NCBI GenBank assembly: GCA_000471925.1
Contig: CP006668.1
Location: forward strand, 1,736,001 to 1,800,000
Length of the DNA: 64,000 nucleotides
Direction: 5' to 3'
Source of the DNA: Ralstonia pickettii DTP0602
GTDB taxonomy: Bacteria > Pseudomonadota > Gammaproteobacteria > Burkholderiales > Burkholderiaceae
The notes below the pieces were generated by a model. The model saw only the letters and a program-made list of their open reading frames with translations. It made no database searches and was not told the DNA's origin. How positions within the stretch are numbered: position 1 is the first letter of the stretch; each line of letters opens with the position of its first letter. This document shows positions 1 through 8,071 of the stretch, in pieces. A program made the translations under genes and the position numbers.

Positions 1-627
1 GCGCCGGTAGCGCTGGTCATGCGCGCACCGCACGTCATTGCGGTCAGTTCGAAGCTCCCGGCGAAGTCGCTGAAGGAGTTGGTGGACTATGGCAAGTCGA
101 ATGGCAAGGGGCTGTTCTACGCGTCGTCCGGCAATGGCTCGATCCAGCATATCGCCGGCGAGATGTTTGGCCGCCAGACCAAGGTCCCGATGACGCACGT
201 GCCGTACAAGGGCGCCGGGCCGGTCGTCACCGACCTGATCAGCGGGCAGGTCGATATGTTCATCACCACGCCGCCGAGCGTCATCAGCCATGTGCAGGCC
301 GGCAAGATCAAGGCGCTTGCCTACGCCGGGCCGAAGCGCCATCCCTCGCTACCCAACGTGCCGACCACCGCGGAGGCCGGCCTGCCGGGGTATGAGGTCG
401 AGTCCTGGTTCGCGCTGTTCGCCCCGGCCAACACGCCCCCGGCCATCGTCGAGCGGCTGTCGCAGGAGGTGAAGAAGATCGTGGCCAGCGATGCCTACAA
501 GAAGAAGGTCGAGGAGCAAGGCGCCTTCGCTGCCTACATGGGGCCGCAGGAGCTGGGCAGGTTTGTCGACCAGGAACTGGCGACCTGGGCAAAGGTGGTC
601 AAGGACTCCAATATTCGCGCGGACTGA
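1..627 (+). CDS. Bug/TctC-type periplasmic solute receptor, 3' part
   Basis: The reading frame is open from base 1, so the gene begins before the window; the ATG at 19 lies inside the domain and is not the start. About 208 residues remain of a family usually near 320. Visible hallmarks are the SSGNGS turn, HVPYKGAGP followed by a segment ending in SGQVDM, and the C-terminal pattern ending in WAKVVKDSNI. Bug proteins are periplasmic receptors of tripartite tricarboxylate-type transporters that bind carboxylates. The signal peptide is off-window. No TctA or TctB membrane gene is visible. The substrate cannot be read from the sequence. Confidence 0.9.
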   Translation, partial: APVALVMRAPHVIAVSSKLPAKSLKELVDYGKSNGKGLFYASSGNGSIQHIAGEMFGRQTKVPMTHVPYKGAGPVVTDLISGQVDMFITTPPSVISHVQAGKIKALAYAGPKRHPSLPNVPTTAEAGLPGYEVESWFALFAPANTPPAIVERLSQEVKKIVASDAYKKKVEEQGAFAAYMGPQELGRFVDQELATWAKVVKDSNIRAD

Positions 628-754
628 ACCCTGGCTTTTCTTGGGAGAACGGCGAACCAAAGTGCCGGATACGGTTCGCCGGACCGGCGGGCTGCCGTTC
701 GAATCGGTGGCCAGGTACTACAATGTGCGCATATAAGAAGAAGGGCCTTCCTTC

Positions 755-2290
755 GTGCGCCACATGATCCACTTTCCCGCTCGCAGACCCTTTTACCGCC
801 CGGCGTCCCTCATTGTCGCCGCCAGCCTTGTCCTCGTATGCATGATCGCCGCCATGGGCGGGCTCGCCCTGGTGCAGATGCGCCGGGATGCACTGGACAA
901 TGCCAGCGAAGCGTCCGCCAACCTGGCGCTGACGCTGGAGCGCAGCATCACGCGCAACCTGCAGATCCACGCACTGGCGATTGGCGGGGTGGTCGAGGCC
1001 CTGCACGATCCGTCGATCATGGCGCTGGCCCCGGGGCTGCGCCAGCGCCTGCTGTTCGACCGGTCCATCAACGCCGAAGACGTGGGCTCGTTGCTGGTCA
1101 CCGATGCCAATGGCAACCTCATGTTCGATTCGCACCAGTGGCCGCCGCGTCCGGTCAACGTGGCCGACCGCGATTACTTCCAGGCGCATCGCAACGGCAT
1201 TGACGCCGGCCTGTTCCTGAGCCGGCCGTTCCAGCCGCGCCTGACGCCGGAGAACAAGTCCATCGGCATCAGCCGCCGGTTCTCCGCGCCGGATGGCAGC
1301 TTTGCCGGCATCGTCGTCGGCACCTTGCGACTGAACTACTTCCGCAAGCTGTTCGACGGCGTGAGCCTTGGCCCGGGCGGCACGCTGACGCTGGTGCGCA
1401 CCGACGGGCCCATCATCATGCGGCGTCCCTATGACGCGGCCTCGATCGGACGCGACATCTCCGGCAGCCCTTCGTTCGCCCCGCTGCTGCATGGCACGCA
1501 AGGTTCGTATATCGGCGTCGCCGCGGTGGACGGCGTGCAGCGCCTCTACAGCTTCAGGCGTATCCCGGGCTACCCGCTGATCGTCGTGGTGGGGCGTGCC
1601 ACCGACGACGTGCTGGCTCCCTGGTATCGCCGCGCGTGGCTCTTTGCATCCCTGATTGGCGCCATGGACGCGGCCATCATTGCGCTGTCGGTGCTGCTGT
1701 CGCGCCAGTGGCGCCGCCGCGTCGACATGGAAGAACACCTGCGCTGGATGGTCAACACCGATGGCCTGACCGGGCTGGGCAGCCGGCGCGCGCTCGACGA
1801 CGCCGCCGACGTGGAATGGCGGCGCGCGCGGCGGCACTGCGAGCCGCTGTCGCTGTTGATGCTGGACGTCGACCACTTCAAGCAGTTCAACGACCGGTAT
1901 GGGCACCAGGCCGGCGACGACGCCCTGGCCGCGGTCGGCGCCTGCATCCAGCGGCACGTGCGGCGCCCCGGCGACTATGCGGGCCGCTATGGCGGCGAAG
2001 AGTTCGCCATCCTGTTGCCCCACACCGACGCGTCCGGCGCGGCCGTCATCGCAGAAGCCGTGCGCGCGGCGGTCCAGGCCCTGCGGATCCCGAACGCCGC
2101 GGGGCTTGACGGGCAGCTGACGGTCAGCGTCGGCGTGGTGACCTACGACAACCGCGCGGGCAGTGATGAAACCTTCGGCGAGCTGCGCGCCTTCCTGCGC
2201 GCCGGCGATGAAGCGCTCTACCTGGCCAAGCGCTCGGGGCGCAATTGCGTGGCGACCTTTAGCGCCACGGCCGCGGCGCTGGCGTCTTGA
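755..2290 (+). CDS. membrane-anchored diguanylate cyclase with periplasmic sensor domain
   Basis: 511 residues, likely making cyclic di-GMP. A hydrophobic segment at about residues 18-40 and a second at about 293-315 bracket a roughly 250-residue periplasmic sensor of Cache type. The C-terminal GGDEF domain (about 335-505) carries an intact GGEEF active site at 413-417. RPGD at 404-407 sits exactly five residues before it, the classical RxxD inhibitory site for product feedback. The start is read as GTG 755, about 8 bases after an AGAAGAAGGG ribosome site; ATG 764 is the alternative. No EAL domain is present. The gene stands alone and converges with the LysR gene at 2325. Its ligand is unknown, but its neighbours suggest sensing of an organic acid. 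Confidence 0.9.
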   Translation: MRHMIHFPARRPFYRPASLIVAASLVLVCMIAAMGGLALVQMRRDALDNASEASANLALTLERSITRNLQIHALAIGGVVEALHDPSIMALAPGLRQRLLFDRSINAEDVGSLLVTDANGNLMFDSHQWPPRPVNVADRDYFQAHRNGIDAGLFLSRPFQPRLTPENKSIGISRRFSAPDGSFAGIVVGTLRLNYFRKLFDGVSLGPGGTLTLVRTDGPIIMRRPYDAASIGRDISGSPSFAPLLHGTQGSYIGVAAVDGVQRLYSFRRIPGYPLIVVVGRATDDVLAPWYRRAWLFASLIGAMDAAIIALSVLLSRQWRRRVDMEEHLRWMVNTDGLTGLGSRRALDDAADVEWRRARRHCEPLSLLMLDVDHFKQFNDRYGHQAGDDALAAVGACIQRHVRRPGDYAGRYGGEEFAILLPHTDASGAAVIAEAVRAAVQALRIPNAAGLDGQLTVSVGVVTYDNRAGSDETFGELRAFLRAGDEALYLAKRSGRNCVATFSATAAALAS

Positions 2291-2324
2291 ACTATCCTGC
2301 CTGAGGACCACGTTCCTCGGCGAT

Positions 2325-3266
2325 TCAGCCAGCGGATGCTGCCGCACCCCGACGCCGCGGCCTGCGCTCCACGATCTTTCCCGCTGCCAGCGCTGCGATC
2401 GCCGCCTCGATCATCGGGTTTTCGCGGCTGGTCGACCATGCCATCGCCGTCGTGACCACATTGACCGCTTCCTTCAGCGGCCTGACCACCACGTTGTCGG
2501 AGGCGGCCTTCTTCAACGACGCCGGCACCAGTGCAATCCCTTGTCCGCAGCCGACAAAGGCAATCTGGGACGACACGGTCCGTACTTCGTGAAGCACGCG
2601 GGGTGAGAAGCCAGCCGCCCTGCAGGTCGTGATCAGGCTGTCGTAGTAGACCGGGCTCACCTGCCGGGAGAACATCACGAACTCCTCATCCGCAAGCGAC
2701 GCCAGGCGGACACGCGGCATCTCTGCCAGAGGGTGAGACCTGGGCAGCGCGACAGCCAGCCGGTCCTGCTTCAGCGCGATGGACTTGATGGACGGCCCCA
2801 GGTCGCCTTCAAGTCGGGCGAACGCCAGGTCTACGTCCCCCCGCTCCAGCGCCGGCACCGCATCCACGCTGTCTATCTCCTTGACCGACACGGTCAGCTG
2901 CGGGTGTTGCGCCTTCAGGTGGTCGATCAGCGGGGGCAGCGTGTCGACCATCGCCGACGAGATCGCGCCGATGGTCAGCAGGCCGCTCTGCCCCTGGACG
3001 GCCTCGCGCACCGCCAGCTCGAGCCGCTCCAGCTGCTCCGCGAACTTGCGTACCGCCGGCAGTATCGCCGCGCCCGCGGGCGTGAGCTTCGCGCCTCTCC
3101 TGGACCGATCGAAGAGCTTTACCTTCAGCGCGTGCTCAAGCACCTGGATCTGCTCGGTCAGCGGCGGCTGGGACATTCCCAGCCGCTTGGCGGCGCGGCC
3201 GAAGTGCTCCTCCTCAGCAACGGCCAGGAACAGCCATAGATGCCGAACCAGTCTGAAGTTGATCAT
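2325..3266 (-). CDS. LysR-type transcriptional regulator, divergent from the RraA operon
   Basis: 313 residues. The N-terminal winged helix-turn-helix (about 1-65) contains EEEHFGRAAKRLGMSQPPLT and the downstream LFDRSRRGAKLTPAG wing, typical of the BenM/CatM/CbbR branch. The rest is a periplasmic-binding-protein-like effector domain. The gene reads away from the aldolase gene at 3370, and its start lies 17 bases from the 38-bp element at 3283-3320, so autoregulation and control of the 3370 operon are expected. A second copy of the element precedes the operon at 6348, which makes this protein the natural candidate regulator of both operons. The effector is unknown. It could in principle act as activator or repressor; LysR proteins are usually activators with ligand. 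Confidence 0.9.
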   Translation of the reverse strand: MINFRLVRHLWLFLAVAEEEHFGRAAKRLGMSQPPLTEQIQVLEHALKVKLFDRSRRGAKLTPAGAAILPAVRKFAEQLERLELAVREAVQGQSGLLTIGAISSAMVDTLPPLIDHLKAQHPQLTVSVKEIDSVDAVPALERGDVDLAFARLEGDLGPSIKSIALKQDRLAVALPRSHPLAEMPRVRLASLADEEFVMFSRQVSPVYYDSLITTCRAAGFSPRVLHEVRTVSSQIAFVGCGQGIALVPASLKKAASDNVVVRPLKEAVNVVTTAMAWSTSRENPMIEAAIAALAAGKIVERRPRRRGAAASAG

Positions 3267-3282
3267 GGCTTTGATAGCTTTG

Positions 3283-3320
3283 GCGTATGAAAAGCTTACG
3301 TTCTTCGGAATTTACATATC
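3283..3320. promoter_or_regulatory. 38-bp operator-like element, copy 1
   Basis: Lies between the divergent LysR (start 3266) and RraA (start 3370) genes. It begins GCGTATGAAA and ends GGAATTTACATATC. The outer parts form an imperfect dyad, TATGAAA against TTTACATA, as expected of a LysR binding site. A second copy at 6206-6243 matches at 31 of 38 positions, including the first 10 and last 14 bases without a gap. The binding protein is inferred, not shown. Confidence 0.7.
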
Positions 3321-3369
3321 GAACTCTAGCGCCGATAGTGCAAGCCAAGCAACCACTGAGGACGCCGGA

Positions 3370-4038
3370 ATGCACCCGCAAACCCTGCTCGACCGCCTTG
3401 CCGCCCTCGATACCAACACGGTATCGGACGCGCTGGATTTCCTGAACCTGCCCGGCGCAACGTACAGCATCCGCCCCCTCTGGGACTGCCCCAGGATCGT
3501 CGGCAGGGCGAGCACCGTCCAGCTTGGCGCCAAGACCGATGCCGCGCCGACGGCACATCTGATCACCCCCGTCATCGCAGAGATCCGCAGCGACGACCGC
3601 ATCCTGGTGATCGCCGGCGGGCTCGAAGGCATCTCCTGCTGGGGCGACATCCTCGCCAATGCCGCGAACGCCAGGCAGGTGCGCGGCACCGTCATCGACG
3701 GCCTGAGCCGCGATATCGAAGGCAGCGAATCCATCGGCTATCCGGTCTTTGGTCGCGGCGTGACCATGATCAGCGCGCGCAATCGGGTGGTGCAGCTCGG
3801 CGCCGGGGAGCCCGTGGTCTTCGCCGGCGTGGTCGTGAGCCAGGACGACTATGTCATCGCCGACCGCTGTGGCACGGTCTTCGTCCCGGCAGCGCGCATT
3901 GAAGAAGTGCTGGACCTGGGCGAGCGCATCGCCCGCCGCCAGGACGGCATGGTCCAGGCCGTACGCGCCGGCCGCTCCGTTGAGGAAGTGATGCACGACA
4001 AGGAATTCGAAGCCATCCACAGCAAGGAAGCAAAATGA
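3370..4038 (+). CDS. RraA-family aldolase/decarboxylase-like protein (HMG/CHA aldolase type)
   Basis: 222 residues from ATG 3370, preceded by GAGG at 3358-3361. The open frame upstream of 3370 crosses the promoter and is not coding. The fold is RraA/DlpA-like. The VIDGLSRD segment places Arg114 and Asp115 at the substrate- and metal-binding positions of 4-hydroxy-4-methyl-2-oxoglutarate aldolases, which split 4-hydroxy-2-oxo acids to pyruvate plus a second oxo acid. RNase E inhibitor RraA shares the fold, but the catabolic neighbourhood and retained Arg-Asp pair favour an enzyme. Its stop overlaps the start of the aminotransferase gene (ATGA), so the two are co-translated. Together they suggest conversion of a 4-hydroxy-glutamate-like amino acid to pyruvate. 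Confidence 0.85.
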   Translation: MHPQTLLDRLAALDTNTVSDALDFLNLPGATYSIRPLWDCPRIVGRASTVQLGAKTDAAPTAHLITPVIAEIRSDDRILVIAGGLEGISCWGDILANAANARQVRGTVIDGLSRDIEGSESIGYPVFGRGVTMISARNRVVQLGAGEPVVFAGVVVSQDDYVIADRCGTVFVPAARIEEVLDLGERIARRQDGMVQAVRAGRSVEEVMHDKEFEAIHSKEAK

Positions 4039-5282
4039 GCGCGGCAGACAAAGGGTTCTTCGAATCGGCGCTCGACGTCCAACGCCTGAACGTCAACCTG
4101 GCCAGTGCCCAGGCCTCGGCGACCTACCGGATGATGGACCGGGTGGCTGCAAAGCGGGCTTCCGGTGCCAAAGTCATTTCGCTGAGCGCCGGCGAGCCGG
4201 ACTTCGACACCCCGGCGCATGTGTGCGATGCCGCCATCGCAGCGATTCGCGCTGGCCATACCCGCTACACGCAAGTGGCCGGCATGCGCGCGCTGCGTGA
4301 AGCCGTTGCCGCCAAGTTCCAGCGCGACAACGGCCTCGACGTCGGCTGGCAGGACACCATCGTCTGCACCGGCGGCAAGCAGGTGATCTATAACGCCTTG
4401 TCGGCCACCTTGAACACTGGCGACGAGGTCATCGTGCCCGCGCCTTACTGGGTCAGCTACCCGGAGATGGTCCAGCTATCCGGCGCGACACCGGTGATTG
4501 TGTCGTGCGGGGCAGATGTCGGCTTCAAGCTGACCCCGGCCGCACTCGCGCGCGCCATCAGCCCCAGGACGCGCTGGCTCATCCTGAACTCGCCGTCCAA
4601 TCCCACCGGTGCCGTCTATACGCGGGAGGAACTGGCTGCGCTCGCCGAGGTGCTGCTGGCACACCCGCATGTGCTGGTGCTGTCAGACGATATCTATGAG
4701 CACCTGACCTTCGACGGCGCGCGCTTCCACACGGTCGCCGCGGTGGAGCCGCGCCTCGCGCCGCGAACCCTGACCATGAACGGCGTTTCCAAGGCTTACG
4801 CCATGACCGGCTGGCGCATCGGCTTCGGCACCGGCCCTCGCTGGCTGCTGGAAGCCATGGAGAAGGTCCAGGGACAACAGACCTCCGGCACCTGCTCCAT
4901 CTCCCAGCATGCCGCGCTGGCCGCGCTGAACGGACCGCAAGACTTTATCCGTGAGTCGCGTGCCGTCTTCGAGGAGCGGCGGGACATGATGGTCCGCATG
5001 CTCAATGAGACGCCGGGGTTGTCATGCCTGGTGCCTGGAGGCGCGTTCTATGCGTTTGCGTCGTGCGAGGGGTTGTTGGGGCGGCGTACGGCTGCCGGGA
5101 CGCTGCTCGGTACCGATGAGGATGTCGCGGGGGCGCTGCTGGATGAGGCCAATGTGGCGGTCGTGCATGGCAGTGCATTCGGGCTGGGCCCATACATCCG
5201 GATCGCCTACGCACTCGACACCGAGTCGCTGCGGCAGGCGTGCGAGGCAATCCGGAAGTTCTGTCAGTCCCTGCGAGATTGA
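4035..5282 (+). CDS. class I/II PLP aminotransferase, aspartate aminotransferase type
   Basis: 415 residues. It contains SAGEPDFDTP near the N terminus, the NSPSNPTGAVY loop, SDDIYEHL, and SKAYAMTGWRIGF, in which Lys253 forms the PLP Schiff base. These are hallmarks of the AspC/prephenate-type fold I subgroup. The gene overlaps the RraA-like gene by 4 bases. It is a clear paralogue of the protein at 60125: both carry DEVIVPAPYWVSYP and AISPRTRWLILNSP. An amino-acid substrate is transaminated to a 2-oxo acid, probably one the upstream aldolase can cleave. The exact amino donor cannot be read. About 20 extra N-terminal residues compared with the paralogue are probably genuine, because ATG 4035 is the overlap start. 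Confidence 0.92.
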   Translation: MSAADKGFFESALDVQRLNVNLASAQASATYRMMDRVAAKRASGAKVISLSAGEPDFDTPAHVCDAAIAAIRAGHTRYTQVAGMRALREAVAAKFQRDNGLDVGWQDTIVCTGGKQVIYNALSATLNTGDEVIVPAPYWVSYPEMVQLSGATPVIVSCGADVGFKLTPAALARAISPRTRWLILNSPSNPTGAVYTREELAALAEVLLAHPHVLVLSDDIYEHLTFDGARFHTVAAVEPRLAPRTLTMNGVSKAYAMTGWRIGFGTGPRWLLEAMEKVQGQQTSGTCSISQHAALAALNGPQDFIRESRAVFEERRDMMVRMLNETPGLSCLVPGGAFYAFASCEGLLGRRTAAGTLLGTDEDVAGALLDEANVAVVHGSAFGLGPYIRIAYALDTESLRQACEAIRKFCQSLRD

Positions 5283-5332
5283 ACTGCCGCAATGGCGGAC
5301 CAACTAGGTCGACCGTCATATTCGCCCCCACC

Positions 5333-6160
5333 ATGGAGTTCGCCAGCGTGTCACCAAGCACACTCACCAAGGAACGCGTCCACCTGTCAGTCAACGGAAC
5401 CGACATCGAACTGTCCGCCCTCCATCGGCCCGGCAAACACCCTCCCCTGGTCTTCCTGCATGGCTTTGGCTCGACCAAGGAGGACTATGCGGACGTGGTC
5501 CTACATCCCGCACTCGCAGATCGCGCAGTCCTCGCCTACGACGCACCCGGTTGCGGCGAAACGGAATGCCGGGACCTGTCCCGGATCTCGATTCCCTTCC
5601 TGGTAGAAACCGCGCTCGCGGCACTCGACCATTTCGGCATGGACCGGTTTCACCTGGTCGGGCATTCCATGGGCGGCCTGACTGCACTGATGCTGGCCCA
5701 CCGCGTGCCGGAGCGCGTGCTGAGCTTCGTCGACATCGAGGGCAACGTGGCCCCGGAGGATTGCTTCCTCAGCCGGCAGATCGTCTCGCATCACAGCGAG
5801 GACGCGGATCACTTCCTTGACGAGTTCATCGACCGTACCTGGCATTCCCCGTATTTCTCCAGTCCGCTGTATGCGGCAAGCCTGCGCCACAAGGTGCGCG
5901 CCGGCGCAGTACGGGGGATATTCGAATCGATGGTCGACCTGTCCGACAACGCCGACCTGATGACGAAGTTCCTGGAATTGCCCTGCCCCAGGATGTTCAT
6001 GTACGGAGAGCAGAACGCCTCGCTTTCTTACCTGGAACAACTACAAAGCCATGGCGTGGAACTGGCGGAGATTCCGCTGTGCGGGCATTTTCCGATGTAC
6101 TCGAACGCACCCGCGATGTGGGAGCGGATTGCCAGGTTCCTGGCCCGTGTGTGTGTGTGA
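5333..6160 (+). CDS. alpha/beta hydrolase
   Basis: 275 residues from ATG 5333; an upstream ATG at 5240 would run inside the aminotransferase gene. The oxyanion turn is HGFGS, and the nucleophile elbow GHSMGG places Ser112 as the catalytic serine. CGHFP near the C terminus supplies the histidine. The acid residue is less clear: MYGEQNASLS lies where the usual Asp strand would be. The gene starts 50 bases after the aminotransferase gene and is probably the last gene of the 3370 operon. Expected role is hydrolysis of an ester, lactone or amide upstream of the aminotransferase. The 187-base gap that follows holds the second copy of the 38-bp element. Confidence 0.85.
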   Translation: MEFASVSPSTLTKERVHLSVNGTDIELSALHRPGKHPPLVFLHGFGSTKEDYADVVLHPALADRAVLAYDAPGCGETECRDLSRISIPFLVETALAALDHFGMDRFHLVGHSMGGLTALMLAHRVPERVLSFVDIEGNVAPEDCFLSRQIVSHHSEDADHFLDEFIDRTWHSPYFSSPLYAASLRHKVRAGAVRGIFESMVDLSDNADLMTKFLELPCPRMFMYGEQNASLSYLEQLQSHGVELAEIPLCGHFPMYSNAPAMWERIARFLARVCV

Positions 6161-6205
6161 TGCCCAGCCGTCATCGACTGGCTCCAGACGGGTTCGAGAG
6201 CCTCC

Positions 6206-6243
6206 GCGTATGAAAGCGCTACGAACTTTGGAATTTACATATC
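6206..6243. promoter_or_regulatory. 38-bp operator-like element, copy 2
   Basis: Starts 45 bases after the hydrolase stop and ends 104 bases before ATG 6348. It matches the element at 3283-3320 at 31 of 38 positions with no gap, and differences cluster in the centre. The TATG and CATA outer arms are kept. It marks a second promoter, so the 6348 operon is probably a separate transcript under the same regulator as the 3370 operon. Confidence 0.7.
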
Positions 6244-6347
6244 CATAACCAACGCCAAGACTTGTATCTACACCACTCCGGCGTGTGAGCGTTGTTGCGT
6301 GCTGTGCCCCCACGATCTGTTCTTGCCCCCACAAAAGGAAGACTGTC

Positions 6348-7319
6348 ATGAAGTTCGCTATTACCTGCCTGGTCGCCTGCCTGACACTTGCCTCGAACAC
6401 CCCCACCGCAAGCGCCGCCGACTACCCGACCAAGCCAATCCGGCTCGTCGTTCCATATCCTGCCGGGGGCTCCACGGACGCCGTTGCGCGCATGGTCGCG
6501 CATAAGCTGACGGCGAAGTTCGGCCAGCCCGTCGTCGTGGAGAACAGGCCCGGCGCCAGCGAAGCCATTGCCGCGAGCTTCGTGGCGAAATCGGCACCGG
6601 ACGGCTACAACATCCTGTTGGCCACGATGACGGGGCTCTCGGTCAACCCGAGTCTGTACAGCAAGCTCTCGTATGACCCGAGCAAAGACTTCGCGCCCAT
6701 CATCCAGACCACGACCATCCCCAGCGTTGTCGTGGTCAACCCGAACGTACCGGCGAAGTCCATGGCGGACCTGCTCAAGTTCCTGAAGGGCAAACCCGGC
6801 AGCGAGGGCTATGCCTCGGCTGGCAACGGTACGCCAAGCCACCTGGGCATGGAGCTCTACAAGCGGGTCACCGGCGCCAATGTGGTTCATGTGCCCTACA
6901 AAGGCGGCGCGCCCGCGCTCCAGGACCTGATGGCCGGCCAGGTGCAGGTCATGATGGCGCTCGTGCCCGAGGCGATGCCGCTGGTCAAGGCCGGCAAGCT
7001 GAAGGCCCTGGCCATCACCACCACGAAGCGGTCCGCCGAGTACCCCGACTTGCCCACCGTATCCGAATCCGGCATGCAAGGCTTCGAAATGATCTTCTGG
7101 CAGGCCTTTGTCGCGCCGGCAGGTACGCCCAAGGACGTGGTGGCCAAGCTTAACCAGGCCATCGATGAAATCCTCCGCGACAAGGAAACCCGGGCCAAGC
7201 TGGTCGAGATGGGCCTGGAACCCGCCGGCGGGACTCCGGAGCAACTGGGTTCCCTGATGAAGAGCGAGACCGTCAAGTGGAAGAAGGTCGTCGACGACGC
7301 CGGCATCCAGCTCGATTGA
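6348..7319 (+). CDS. Bug/TctC-type periplasmic solute receptor
   Basis: 323 residues from ATG 6348 with AAAAGGAAGA just upstream. Residues 1-23 form a signal peptide ending at ASA before ADYPTKPIRL. The family opening PYPAGGSTDAVARM, then ASAGNGTPSHL, HVPYKGGAP and the C-terminal WKKVVDDAGI are all present. It is the first gene of the operon with the PxpBCA-like subunits and biotin enzymes, so it probably binds the substrate of those enzymes, such as a carboxylated lactam. No membrane subunits are nearby, so a distant TctAB pair or a signalling role must be assumed. Confidence 0.93.
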   Translation: MKFAITCLVACLTLASNTPTASAADYPTKPIRLVVPYPAGGSTDAVARMVAHKLTAKFGQPVVVENRPGASEAIAASFVAKSAPDGYNILLATMTGLSVNPSLYSKLSYDPSKDFAPIIQTTTIPSVVVVNPNVPAKSMADLLKFLKGKPGSEGYASAGNGTPSHLGMELYKRVTGANVVHVPYKGGAPALQDLMAGQVQVMMALVPEAMPLVKAGKLKALAITTTKRSAEYPDLPTVSESGMQGFEMIFWQAFVAPAGTPKDVVAKLNQAIDEILRDKETRAKLVEMGLEPAGGTPEQLGSLMKSETVKWKKVVDDAGIQLD

Positions 7320-7348
7320 TACCAGCAGCAGCGTAACGGAGTGTACGA

Positions 7349-8071
7349 GTGGATATCACAACGATGGCAGCCGAGGAACAAGCGCCGCCGATGGCAGGCG
7401 GCGCCCGGCGAACGCTGAGGGTGCACGCGGCAGGTACCTGCGCACTGCTTCTCGATGCCTGCGCCGGTGCGTTCGACCCGGCGACACAGGAACGTGTCTG
7501 GGCGCTTTCTGCGCTGCTTTCGGCGGGCAAGGTGCTTGATGGCATTCGGGAAACCGTTCCCGGCGTCAACAACCTCCTTGTCGTCTTTGACCCCATGCTG
7601 CTGCATCCGGCCAAGGCTCGTGAATGCCTGCCTGCACTCTGGGAGACGCTGGAAGTCAGTGTGCGCCAGGGCCGGGAGATCGAGATCCCCGTGGTCTATG
7701 GCGGGGAAACCGGCGAAGACTTGCCGGCCCTGGCCGCAGGCGCCGGCCTCGACATCGAAACCTTTGTCGGCCAGCACAGCGCCGCTGTCTACTCGGTCGC
7801 CTGCATTGGCGCATACCCTGGCTTTGCCTTCATGACCGGCCTGCCTGCGCGGCTCGCCACACCCCGCCGGCAGGTGCCGCGGATGCAGGTGGCGAAAGGT
7901 TCGGTGGCAATCGGAGGCAGCCAGGCCGGGGTCATGCCCTGTACCGCGCCGTCCGGCTGGCATCTGATCGGCATGACGGAGTTGAGCATGTTCGACCCGA
8001 GCCGCAGCGTGCCTTGCCTGCTCTCCCCCGGGGACCGGGTGCATTTTCGGGTGAAGGGAATCGAATCATGA
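7349..8071 (+). CDS. pxpB: 5-oxoprolinase subunit B / KipI family (allophanate hydrolase subunit 1 domain)
   Basis: 240 residues from GTG 7349, with GGAG seven bases upstream; ATG 7364 is possible. AHS1 (KipI) domain features are PGVNNLLVVFDP, IPVVYGGETGEDL and ACIGAYPGFAFMTGLP. With PxpC and PxpA this family forms ATP-dependent 5-oxoprolinase. The same AHS1/AHS2 pair also forms the carboxyltransferase region of urea carboxylase. The gene overlaps pxpC by 4 bases. Biotin carboxylase and carrier genes follow in the same operon, so the urea-carboxylase-like reading deserves equal weight here. Confidence 0.9.
   Translation: MDITTMAAEEQAPPMAGGARRTLRVHAAGTCALLLDACAGAFDPATQERVWALSALLSAGKVLDGIRETVPGVNNLLVVFDPMLLHPAKARECLPALWETLEVSVRQGREIEIPVVYGGETGEDLPALAAGAGLDIETFVGQHSAAVYSVACIGAYPGFAFMTGLPARLATPRRQVPRMQVAKGSVAIGGSQAGVMPCTAPSGWHLIGMTELSMFDPSRSVPCLLSPGDRVHFRVKGIES

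Noticed and set aside
677..689. Small CGCCGG/CCGGCG hairpin after the first Bug gene
   Set aside because: Only a 4- to 6-base stem with hardly any loop and no T-run; too weak to call a terminator.
599..2347. Minus-strand open frame opposite the diguanylate cyclase
   Set aside because: The plus-strand protein has intact GGEEF and RxxD sites; the antisense product has none.
2779..3369. Possible N-terminal extension of the RraA-like protein at 3370
   Set aside because: It would run antisense through the LysR gene and the shared operator; the ribosome site and family start fit ATG 3370.
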